The translations under genes were made by a program, and so were the position numbers. Below are positions 1 through 5,086 of a DNA stretch of 6,866 bases, in pieces (within the stretch, counting starts at the first letter, position 1; every line of letters starts with the position of its first letter). The notes under the pieces were generated by a model. The model had not been told where the DNA came from. It was given only the letters and a program-made list of their open reading frames with translations, and did no database searches. This DNA comes from Patescibacteria group bacterium UBA6130. Its GTDB lineage: Bacteria; Patescibacteriota; Microgenomatia; UBA12405; UBA6130. Location of the stretch: the NCBI GenBank assembly GCA_002428285.1, contig DIVO01000009.1, positions 1 to 6,866 of the forward strand. Reading direction: 5' to 3'.

Positions 1-1
1 A

Positions 2-67
2 TTGGGGCCAAAACGAATCATGGGTCAAAATAACCCCGTATTGCAAGCCTTAAAAGCGTTGTCATGA
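2..67 (+). CDS. possible C-terminal tail of an upstream gene (partial)
   Basis: A frame is open from the window edge to a TGA at 65-67 and encodes 21 residues ending in QALKALS. It precedes the lipid-kinase promoter by about 20 bases, so it could be the end of an upstream gene. The tail is too short to identify. In Bacillus subtilis gatB lies upstream of dgkB, but I cannot match this tail to GatB. A second frame is open to a TAA at 51-53, so even the reading frame is uncertain. Confidence 0.2.
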   Translation: MGPKRIMGQNNPVLQALKALS

Positions 68-86
68 AAAAAGGCGAAAAGAAACC

Positions 87-115
87 TTGAAAATAAAAGC
101 CGGTTACTTTATAAT
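87..115 (+). promoter_or_regulatory. sigma-A-type promoter of the lipid kinase gene
   Basis: The -35 TTGAAA (87-92) and a perfect -10 TATAAT (110-115) are separated by 17 bp. Transcription should start near 122, only about 15 nt before the ATG at 137. The Shine-Dalgarno AAGGGAG (121-127) would then sit at the extreme 5' end of the mRNA. Confidence 0.75.
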
Positions 116-136
116 AGAGAAAGGGAGCTGATTAGC

Positions 137-1054
137 ATGCGCTGTATTTTTTTATATAATCCGATGAGCGGCAAAGAAGCCCTCATCAATAAGCTTGATT
201 TCATCAAGAGCGAACTGGAAAAGAAATTCGATGAAGTCGTGATCTATTCCACGAAAAGCGCCGAAGATACGATCGAACGCGCCAAGCAAAGCTGTTACGA
301 ATTTGACGCCATCATCTTCTCCGGAGGCGACGGGACTTTCAATGATGTGGCTTGCGGAGTGGCTGCTCAGCCGGTTCGCCCGGTTTTGGGGTACATTCCT
401 TCCGGAACGACCAACGACATTGCGCGAAATCTTAAAATTCCGAGAAATCTCCACGGCGCGCTCAAGACCATTTTGGAAGGAGAGACGGTTTTCCACGATG
501 TTGGGAAGATAAATGATCGCTTTTTCATGTATGTAGTGGCCTTGGGGACTTTTACCGGCGTCAGTTACCGGACCACTCACGACGCCAAGAAGATCTTGGG
601 GCGTTTGGCCTATGCTTTTGACGGTCTGAAAGAGATCCAAAACCCGGTTTTGGCGCAAATTCGCTTAAAAACCGAAACCGCTGATCAAACAATCGATACG
701 CCGCTGGTCCTGGTTCTCAATTCCATTTCCGTCGGCGGTCTCCCCTTCAATAAAAACGGGCATCTCAACGACGGCAGGTTCGACATTCTTGTGGTAAAAA
801 AAGGTGCATACAAAGGCATTCTGAACATCGCGAAAATGTTCATCCTCGGACTGCTCGGGTTGAAGCGAAGTCATGTGACTTATCATTTCAAAGCTTCGAA
901 GTTCACCATTGAAACCGAAGGGGAGCCGATTTGGTGCATCGACGGGGAAGCCGGGCCGACCGGATCGGTGACCATCGAAAATTATCATGATTATCTGGAA
1001 ATCTACATCCCGAAGAAACGCAACAAGCAGACAAAGTCCCGAAACTTCCAATAA
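137..1054 (+). CDS. diacylglycerol kinase family lipid kinase (DgkB/YegS/BmrU type)
   Basis: This 305-residue protein is the usual full length for the DAGKc/YegS family, soluble ATP-dependent kinases that phosphorylate lipid substrates at the membrane face. Gram-positive DgkB returns diacylglycerol released by lipoteichoic acid synthesis to phosphatidic acid. Visible motifs are NPMSG at residues 8-12 (nucleotide-binding loop), GGDGT at 63-67, PSGTTND at 88-94, NDGRFD at 211-216, and DGE at 269-271, whose Glu is the expected catalytic residue. No transmembrane segment or signal peptide is evident. The ATG at 137 follows AAGGGAG (121-127) and a strong promoter. DgkB is the most likely assignment by length and motifs, but substrate cannot be read from sequence, so a YegS/BmrU-type paralogue is possible. 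There is no clear terminator behind it, and the next gene's promoter starts 5 nt after the stop. Confidence 0.9.
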   Translation: MRCIFLYNPMSGKEALINKLDFIKSELEKKFDEVVIYSTKSAEDTIERAKQSCYEFDAIIFSGGDGTFNDVACGVAAQPVRPVLGYIPSGTTNDIARNLKIPRNLHGALKTILEGETVFHDVGKINDRFFMYVVALGTFTGVSYRTTHDAKKILGRLAYAFDGLKEIQNPVLAQIRLKTETADQTIDTPLVLVLNSISVGGLPFNKNGHLNDGRFDILVVKKGAYKGILNIAKMFILGLLGLKRSHVTYHFKASKFTIETEGEPIWCIDGEAGPTGSVTIENYHDYLEIYIPKKRNKQTKSRNFQ

Positions 1055-1058
1055 GGTG

Positions 1059-1087
1059 TTGTTATCAGACGATGAAAGTGGTAAAAT
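1059..1087 (+). promoter_or_regulatory. extended -10 promoter of the HNH-like gene
   Basis: TTGTTA (1059-1064) and TAAAAT (1082-1087) are 17 bp apart, with the extended -10 dinucleotide TG at 1079-1080. It starts just after the kinase stop codon, so the next gene can be transcribed independently. The predicted start is near 1094, giving a leader of about 50 nt that holds the Shine-Dalgarno site and a hairpin. Confidence 0.55.
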
Positions 1088-1101
1088 AAGAGCACTCAAG
1101 C

Positions 1102-1145
1102 AAAGGAGAAAAAGCAAACCCGGTGGGGTTTGCTATAGCGATATG
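1102..1145 (+). promoter_or_regulatory. Shine-Dalgarno site separated from its ATG by a hairpin
   Basis: AAAGGAG (1102-1108) is the only good ribosome-binding site before the ATG at 1143, but lies 34 nt upstream of it, too far for normal initiation. A perfect 9-bp stem lies between them: AGCAAACCC (1113-1121), loop GGTG, GGGTTTGCT (1126-1134). If it folds, the unpaired distance falls to 4 + 8 = 12 nt. No in-frame ATG, GTG or TTG occurs between the site and the ATG. No T-run follows, so it is a poor terminator. Confidence 0.5.
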
Positions 1146-1487
1146 ATCGAAAAAAACGAAGCTCTAAAAATTTGGCTGAGTGAGATCGGCGATAAAGAAT
1201 ATTCCTATGATTTCGCCGGCAAGAAAATCAAACAAAACGACTATCTGGAGAAGAATCAAGTCGGCTGGGTGATTACTTACCTGCGGCCGCTGGATCAAGG
1301 CGGGACCAACAATAGCGGCAATGTCATCATCATGCATCACCGCACTGCGGAAGAACGCGGGTCAGCTTATCCGGAATTCTCCATCGACAATCAGCAATAC
1401 CTCATCCATCACGACGAAAAAGGCGATTTCTATTACATTGAGAAAGTCATTTCCGAAGATGACGATGACGACGAGCTTTTCATTTAA
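1143..1487 (+). CDS. small protein with degenerate HNH-endonuclease-like motif
   Basis: This 114-residue protein has an HNH-like core: GWVITYLRP at residues 41-49, then GGTNNSGNVIIMHH at 53-66 and ERG at 71-73. In active HNH proteins the first block usually reads W-x-I-D-H-x-x-P; here the Asp-His pair is Thr45-Tyr46, so a nuclease metal-general-base site looks lost. Pro49, Gly53-Gly54, Asn60 and a His at 65/66 remain. DFAGKKI at 23-29 resembles the segment that precedes the motif in this family. The C-terminus is strongly acidic (five Asp in a row at 106-110). The frame stays open upstream to 987 inside the kinase gene, but the promoter and ribosome-binding site favour the ATG at 1143. Composition matches the neighbouring housekeeping genes, so it looks resident rather than acquired. 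The HNH relation is my inference from motif pattern; a nucleic-acid-binding role is possible but unproven. Confidence 0.65.
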   Translation: MIEKNEALKIWLSEIGDKEYSYDFAGKKIKQNDYLEKNQVGWVITYLRPLDQGGTNNSGNVIIMHHRTAEERGSAYPEFSIDNQQYLIHHDEKGDFYYIEKVISEDDDDDELFI

Positions 1488-1513
1488 AAAAGAGTTTTAA
1501 AAACTCTTTTTTT
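1486..1513 (+). terminator. AT-rich intrinsic terminator after the HNH-like gene
   Basis: AAAAAAGAGTTTT (1486-1498) is mirrored by AAAACTC and a run of seven T (1500-1513), starting inside the TAA stop. The stem has only three G-C pairs, so termination may be leaky. There is no room for a promoter between it and rsmD, which probably depends on read-through. Confidence 0.6.
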
Positions 1514-1530
1514 GAAAACAGGGAGGAACT

Positions 1531-2088
1531 ATGCGAATCATCGCGGGAAAACATAAAGGAAGGACCTTGGCGACGCTGGCCGGGCTCAACACCAGACCGA
1601 TGATGGACCGGATGAAAGAATCGGTCTTCAACATCATCGGGCCTTTTTTCGAAGGCCAGGAAGTGCTGGATCTGTTTGGAGGAAGCGGGGCTTTAAGCCT
1701 GGAGGCCATCAGCCGGGGGGCAAAGTCTTCGCATATCGTCGATGCTTCGAAAGCGGCGGTCGACATCATCCGCGAAAATGTCAAGAATCTGCATGAAGAG
1801 GACAAAGTCTTGATCCATCTGATGGATTATGAACGGGCTTTGGCTCAGTTCAAAAGCCATAAACTTGTTTTCGACATCATTTTTTTGGATCCGCCTTATC
1901 AGATGGCGATAATGGATCAGATCATTACTTTTCTTCTGAAAGAAAGCATGATCGCGGATGGGGGAAACATCATTTGTCAGTACCAAAAAAACTCTTATGT
2001 TCCCAAAGAATATGAGGGATTGCGAATCATCAAGAACTATACCTATGCCATCAGCGAAATAACCATCTATGAATTCCAAAGGAAATAA
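1531..2088 (+). CDS. rsmD: 16S rRNA (guanine(966)-N(2))-methyltransferase RsmD
   Basis: RsmD uses S-adenosylmethionine to methylate N2 of G966 (E. coli numbering) in helix 31 of 16S rRNA during 30S assembly. The 185-residue length is typical. RIIAGKHKGR at residues 2-11 and TRPMMDRMKES at 21-31 are the family N-terminal signature. The Rossmann fold shows SAM motif I DLFGGSG at 47-53, an acidic residue at Asp71 after strand 2, and the catalytic motif DPPY at 120-123, the form used by exocyclic-amine methyltransferases. The ATG at 1531 follows GGGAGG (1521-1526) at short spacing. In many Bacillota rsmD is followed by coaD; here it is followed by a terminator and a tRNA. No promoter is visible directly upstream, so transcription probably comes through the weak terminator from the HNH-like gene. 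Confidence 0.95.
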   Translation: MRIIAGKHKGRTLATLAGLNTRPMMDRMKESVFNIIGPFFEGQEVLDLFGGSGALSLEAISRGAKSSHIVDASKAAVDIIRENVKNLHEEDKVLIHLMDYERALAQFKSHKLVFDIIFLDPPYQMAIMDQIITFLLKESMIADGGNIICQYQKNSYVPKEYEGLRIIKNYTYAISEITIYEFQRK

Positions 2089-2111
2089 TGTGCTGTTAAG
2101 GCATATTTTTT
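2087..2111 (+). terminator. intrinsic terminator of rsmD
   Basis: A stem formed by 2087-2093 (AATGTGC) and 2101-2107 (GCATATT), with one G-U pair and a 7-nt loop, runs into six T (2106-2111). It begins within the rsmD stop codon and ends just before the -35 box of the tRNA promoter. Confidence 0.6.
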
Positions 2112-2112
2112 C

Positions 2113-2141
2113 TTTACAAATAAAGGGGTTTAAGGTATAAT
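2113..2141 (+). promoter_or_regulatory. strong promoter of tRNA-Arg
   Basis: TTTACA (2113-2118) and a perfect TATAAT (2136-2141) are separated by 17 bp. The predicted start is around 2148, about 13 nt before the mature tRNA 5' end, a normal short tRNA leader. Confidence 0.8.
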
Positions 2142-2160
2142 AACCTATGCTATGGAATAT

Positions 2161-2237
<77 letters not shown>

Positions 2238-2241
2238 TATT

Positions 2242-2291
2242 AAAATATTAAAATGCTGCTATTGAATAAATAGTGGCTTTTTTAATATTTT
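2242..2291 (+). terminator. terminator of tRNA-Arg, long two-part hairpin
   Basis: The core stem GCTGCTATT (2255-2263) pairs with AATAGTGGC (2269-2277), two of nine pairs being G-U, around a 5-nt loop and followed by six T. A flanking inverted repeat, AATATTAAAA (2244-2253) with TTTTAATATT (2280-2289), lengthens the stem to about 20 pairs. With A-rich and T-rich flanks it could act in both directions. Confidence 0.8.
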
Positions 2292-2312
2292 TATTATTTA
2301 ATTGGATTTCAA

Positions 2313-2321
2313 TGATATAAT
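2313..2321 (+). promoter_or_regulatory. extended -10 promoter of the HD-domain gene
   Basis: The sequence TGATATAAT gives the TG extension plus a perfect TATAAT (2316-2321). No good -35 lies at 16-18 bp spacing, which is usual for extended -10 promoters. The predicted start is near 2328, leaving a leader of about 43 nt. Confidence 0.55.
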
Positions 2322-2370
2322 TAACATAAATAAGCTTTCTTTGGGAAAAATTAAGGAGATAAAATAAAAT

Positions 2371-2799
2371 ATGATCTATACAACATTAACTAAAAAAGCC
2401 TTAAACCTAGCATTTAAAGCACACAAGGATCAATTGGATAAATCAGGATTACCATACATATTTCATCCTCTTCACTTGGCGGAACAAATGCGTGATGAAT
2501 TTACAACATGTGTGGCTCTATTACATGATGTTGCTGAAGATAGCAAATATACAATACAAGACTTAATAGAATTAGGCTTTCCTACTCAAGTAATAGAAGC
2601 AATAAGGGTACTTACTCATTCTAAGGATATGCCATATTTTGATTATATAAATAAAGTGAAAAACAATGCTATTGCAACAAAAGTGAAGATTGAAGATTTA
2701 AAACATAATTCGGATTTAACAAGACTTAATGAAATAAGTGGTGAGGACCTAACAAGATTAGAAAAATATAAAAAAGCATTATTTATTTTAGAGAATTAA
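2371..2799 (+). CDS. small HD-domain protein, (p)ppGpp-hydrolase-like
   Basis: This 142-residue single-domain protein has the HD-hydrolase pattern of RelA/SpoT homologues. AHKDQLDKSGLPYIFHP at residues 17-33 contains metal ligand His32; LLHDVAED at 50-57 supplies His52-Asp53 plus the Glu56-Asp57 pair of alarmone hydrolases; VKIEDLKHN at 105-113 supplies the final metal Asp109. No synthetase, TGS or ACT domain follows, so it resembles stand-alone small alarmone hydrolases of the Mesh1 kind, though somewhat shorter. Known enzymes of this type remove the 3'-pyrophosphate of (p)ppGpp using Mn2+. The ATG follows AAGGAG (2353-2358) at a 12-nt spacing. It is the first gene of the AT-rich block, with its own promoter and terminator. 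Free-standing hydrolases can also act as antitoxins to alarmone-synthetase toxins, but no such partner is visible here. The HD fold is well supported; the substrate is inferred. Confidence 0.8.
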   Translation: MIYTTLTKKALNLAFKAHKDQLDKSGLPYIFHPLHLAEQMRDEFTTCVALLHDVAEDSKYTIQDLIELGFPTQVIEAIRVLTHSKDMPYFDYINKVKNNAIATKVKIEDLKHNSDLTRLNEISGEDLTRLEKYKKALFILEN

Positions 2800-2852
2800 A
2801 TAATTTGTTTTTTGGTTTTCTATACAGTTCTCCTAAGAGAAAAATAACAAAG

Positions 2853-2894
2853 AAAGTAGACTGTGTCAATCTATTAATACTGTCTACTTTTTTT
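2853..2894 (+). terminator. intrinsic terminator after the HD-domain gene
   Basis: AAAGTAGAC (2853-2861) pairs perfectly with GTCTACTTT (2882-2890). The stem continues after one T-T mismatch for four more pairs, and ends in a seven-T run (2888-2894). It closes the HD-gene transcript and isolates it from the next segment. Confidence 0.85.
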
Positions 2895-3048
2895 ACCAGT
2901 GTGATGTTATCAAGCCTTTTTTGTTGTATAAGAACCCCCCGGTTCGACTGAGGGTACTAAAGAACTTTAGCGGTGAGTTGAAACAAAATAACCTCCATGA
3001 TGCAATTTTTTGTGTTCGACGTCAAACAATATATAGGAGGCATCGTTA

Positions 3049-3366
3049 ATGAATTGCAATAAAAGTTTTGAACACACGAAATGGAGCGGTAAACCTCATA
3101 TCATTTACACATGTTCAAAACTTTTTTCTCCCAAGTATCAAAGCCAAATGATTGAGGACAAACAGAACGAGCGATTGTCGATGAAAGGACTGTTAATCTG
3201 TTCACTAGTGAACAGATTAAAGACAGAAAAAAATCCCCATTTGGGGTATAACGCGCCGAAAAGTAAAACAGGCGTTAAATATTCGAACTTGGTGAAGAGT
3301 AGTGTGTATGAGAGCTTTGTAGGCTCAGTGCAAACCACAAATTCTACTGGTGATTATGATAATTAA
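3049..3366 (+). CDS. doubtful hypothetical protein, 105 codons
   Basis: The ATG follows an excellent Shine-Dalgarno AGGAGG (3035-3040) at 8-nt spacing, and the frame is open to a TAA. The predicted protein is basic, with MNCNKS at the start and YTCSK at residues 20-24. That Cys pair could recall a zinc-ribbon remnant of a recombinase or transposase, but the match is too weak to claim. No signal peptide or membrane segment is evident. Against it being a normal gene, the frame is crossed by a 14-bp inverted repeat and a 28-bp perfect palindrome that fix its amino acids for structural reasons. It has no clear promoter or terminator of its own. It may be a small real gene, a decayed mobile-element ORF, or a chance frame in a structured RNA. 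Confidence 0.35.
   Translation: MNCNKSFEHTKWSGKPHIIYTCSKLFSPKYQSQMIEDKQNERLSMKGLLICSLVNRLKTEKNPHLGYNAPKSKTGVKYSNLVKSSVYESFVGSVQTTNSTGDYDN
3061..3125. repeat. 14-bp perfect inverted repeat, large structured hairpin
   Basis: AAAAGTTTTGAACA (3061-3074) is the exact reverse complement of TGTTCAAAACTTTT (3112-3125). The 37-nt loop can pair further (AAATG with CATTT, GAG with CTC), giving a long branched-free hairpin. It lies inside the doubtful 105-codon ORF. Confidence 0.8.
3193..3220. repeat. 28-bp perfect palindrome
   Basis: The half-site TTAATCTGTTCACT (3193-3206) is followed directly by its exact reverse complement (3207-3220), with no spacer. A palindrome this long and perfect could be a dimer-binding operator, a recombination site or the arm of a cruciform or RNA hairpin. 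It lacks the unpaired loop of a stable terminator, and no T-run follows. Confidence 0.85.
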
Positions 3367-3471
3367 AACTTTTTTATTAGTCAAGATAGGAACCGATTAT
3401 TTAATTAATTGACCAAATTTCAATTTTTTCCACTTTTATGTTTAAATTCTATCCCAAATATTTTAATTAAA

Positions 3472-3480
3472 TGTTATAAT
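3472..3480 (+). promoter_or_regulatory. extended -10 promoter of the AAA+/helicase operon
   Basis: TGTTATAAT (3472-3480) gives a TG extension and a perfect TATAAT; no convincing -35 is present at normal spacing. The start would be near 3487, so the AGGAGGG ribosome site (3489-3495) lies almost at the mRNA 5' end. The 105 bases upstream, back to 3367, are AT-rich with no other recognisable element. Confidence 0.6.
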
Positions 3481-3501
3481 GGAGAATCAGGAGGGTTCTT
3501 T

Positions 3502-5067
3502 ATGTCAAATGTTGAGGAAAAGTTAGAATTATTAATTAAATCCGACAGCAAGATAATTCAAATCGTTTCATATGAATGGCAACGAGTTCAAGGATATGTT
3601 AATCATGTTTCAAAAGCCTTAAACATGAATTGGTATTCTTGGTGTAGAATCAAAGGGTTGAGTAGATGGGATAAGAATACTTCATCTTTAGTTGTTGAAG
3701 ATTCAGAAATGACTGATCCCATAAACGTTTTACGTTTTTTTGATGAACGAAATGATCCTATATTGTTAATTTTAGAGGATTTTCATCCATATTTGAAAGA
3801 AAATAACTTTGAGATTATTAGATATTTGAGAAACATTTCTAGAACAACTTTAAATAAAGCAATAATATTATCACAACCCGTAAAAAGAATACCAGAAGAT
3901 CTTTCAAAAGAGTTGTCTTTGATTGAAGTGGGGCTTCCAACAAAAGAAACACTTTCCGTTATAGTCGAAAACATTTTAAATGATGATTATCCTAATATAA
4001 AATTTGATATTACAGATAAATTGTTATCATCAGCACTGGGCTTAACTGTAATGGAAGCGAATTTGGCATTTAGGAAAGCAATAAATAAGAATAATCGTTT
4101 AACTGATAATGAAATTCCACTTATCATTGAAGAAAAGGAAAGTGTAATTAAAAAAAGTGGATTGCTCGAGTATTATCACCCCAAAGATTCATTAAACTCT
4201 ATAGGTGGACTCGAAAACCTGAAATCATGGGTTGAGACACGTGGAAGAGCTTTTGATAAATCTGCAAGAGATTTTGGATTAAGTACACCTAAAGGGGTTC
4301 TTCTTTTGGGTATTCCTGGTTGCGGAAAAAGTTTAACAGCAAAGGTTATTGCCAAAACATGGAATTTTCCTTTGTTAAGATTTGATTTAGGAAAAGTATT
4401 TGGTGGAATTGTTGGCGAATCGGAAAGGAATATTAGAGAAGCTTTAGAAGTCGCGAGGGCTCTTTCGCCATGCGTCTTATGGATAGATGAAATTGAAAAG
4501 GGACTATCTGGAGTTCAAAGTTCAGGTGCAACCGATGGAGGAACGACATCAAGAGTTTTTGGTACTTTTTTAACTTGGATGCAAGAAAAAGAAGAGCCAG
4601 TTTTTGTTGTAGCTACCGCTAATGACATTAGTTTACTCCCACCAGAATTACTTAGAAAAGGAAGATTTGATGAAATTTTCTTTGTTGATTTACCTTCAAA
4701 GCATGAAAGACAAAATATCTTTAAGATTCACTTGCAAAAAAAAGATCGAGATCCTGATAATTTCGACATCGAGTACCTAGCTGATATTTCACAAGGCTTC
4801 ACTGGTGCAGAAATTGAACAAATAATTAATGATGCTTTATTCATTGCCTTTAATGAAAACCGCGATTTAGAATTACATGATATGGAAACATGTATAAAAG
4901 ATACGTGCCCACTTTCTAAAACGATGTCTGAAAATATTCAAAACTTAAGAAAATGGGCTAAAGTTAGAGCGAGAATGGCTAGTATACAAGATAACGAGCC
5001 CGTTGTAATAGTCAAAGATGATACGCCAAAATTAAAGCAAGAAGCAAAAAATCCATTCATAATCTAA
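3502..5067 (+). CDS. Ycf46-like AAA+ ATPase
   Basis: This 521-residue protein has the layout and length of the Ycf46 family. The N-terminal part (about residues 5-210), with LLIKSDSKIIQIVSYEWQRV at 10-29 and LLILEDFHPYL at 88-98, is a degenerate ATPase-like domain. The C-terminal AAA+ domain (about 232-490) has GLENLKSW at 236-243, Walker A GIPGCGKS at 270-277, GGIVGESERNIRE at 301-313, Walker B WIDE at 327-330, sensor-1 ATAN at 371-374, arginine-finger region LLRKGRFD at 383-390, and GAEIEQ at 435-440. It should form ATP-driven oligomers that remodel or load a partner. The frame extends upstream to a TTG at 3409, but the ATG at 3502 has a near-perfect ribosome site at 6-nt spacing, and the family N-terminus starts there. 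Only 16 bases separate it from the helicase gene, so the two are cotranscribed and probably cooperate. AT-rich composition sets it apart from the genes before the tRNA. Cyanobacterial Ycf46 has been linked to photosynthesis regulation, which is unlikely here. Confidence 0.9.
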   Translation: MSNVEEKLELLIKSDSKIIQIVSYEWQRVQGYVNHVSKALNMNWYSWCRIKGLSRWDKNTSSLVVEDSEMTDPINVLRFFDERNDPILLILEDFHPYLKENNFEIIRYLRNISRTTLNKAIILSQPVKRIPEDLSKELSLIEVGLPTKETLSVIVENILNDDYPNIKFDITDKLLSSALGLTVMEANLAFRKAINKNNRLTDNEIPLIIEEKESVIKKSGLLEYYHPKDSLNSIGGLENLKSWVETRGRAFDKSARDFGLSTPKGVLLLGIPGCGKSLTAKVIAKTWNFPLLRFDLGKVFGGIVGESERNIREALEVARALSPCVLWIDEIEKGLSGVQSSGATDGGTTSRVFGTFLTWMQEKEEPVFVVATANDISLLPPELLRKGRFDEIFFVDLPSKHERQNIFKIHLQKKDRDPDNFDIEYLADISQGFTGAEIEQIINDALFIAFNENRDLELHDMETCIKDTCPLSKTMSENIQNLRKWAKVRARMASIQDNEPVVIVKDDTPKLKQEAKNPFII

Positions 5068-5086
5068 AAGGAGAATTACTGGTTTG
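5068..5086 (+). promoter_or_regulatory. ribosome-binding site fixing a TTG start
   Basis: AAGGAG (5068-5073) sits 10 nt before TTG (5084-5086). The downstream frame has a stop at 5060-5062 and no ATG or GTG between it and the TTG. This TTG is therefore the only conventional start with a ribosome site for the helicase gene. Confidence 0.8.

Larger units (their letters stand above)
2927..3370. other. palindrome-rich segment of unknown nature
   Basis: This segment between two AT-rich operons has a somewhat higher GC content (two lines I counted were about 42% against about 30% in a flanking coding line). It holds many inverted repeats: GAACC-CCCC-GGTTC (2933-2946), CTAAAG-AA-CTTTAG (2958-2971), the 14-bp repeat at 3061-3125, the 28-bp perfect palindrome at 3193-3220, CCCC-ATTT-GGGG (3235-3246), and a TAACGC/GCGTTA pair at about 3248-3277. 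Such density is more typical of a structured RNA, a remnant of a small mobile element, or a recombination site than of ordinary coding DNA. No terminal inverted repeats, target duplication, transposase or reverse transcriptase could be found, and it matches no element I recognise. Confidence 0.45.

Noticed and set aside
152..658. 168-codon minus-strand frame across the lipid kinase gene
   Set aside because: It is antisense to a gene with clear family motifs and its own promoter and ribosome site; the minus frame has no recognisable motif. The same holds for the frames at 665-1117 (-) and 303-512 (+).
1113..1134. Hairpin as the terminator of the lipid kinase gene
   Set aside because: No T-run follows the stem, and it lies downstream of the next gene's promoter and ribosome site.
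1497..2079. Two minus-strand frames across rsmD
   Set aside because: They mirror a well-supported methyltransferase gene and show no family signature.
2905..2932. Promoter for the palindromic segment (TATAAG at 2927-2932)
   Set aside because: The -10 is imperfect and no -35 is present at proper spacing; too weak to list.
2939..2947. GGTTCGA at about 2941 as an attachment-site copy of the tRNA T-loop
   Set aside because: Only seven bases match before the sequences diverge, far less than a normal attachment repeat.
3138..3338. 66-codon minus-strand frame in the palindromic segment
   Set aside because: No ribosome site or motif; palindromes in this segment make frames mirror one another.
2899..3370. 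Group II intron or retron remnant
   Set aside because: A GTGTG occurs near 2899, but no domain V hairpin and no reverse-transcriptase motif was found, so the resemblance is not supported.
3409..3501. Extending the AAA+ protein 31 residues upstream to a TTG
   Set aside because: The TTG has no ribosome site, the extension covers the promoter, and the family N-terminus begins at the ATG at 3502.
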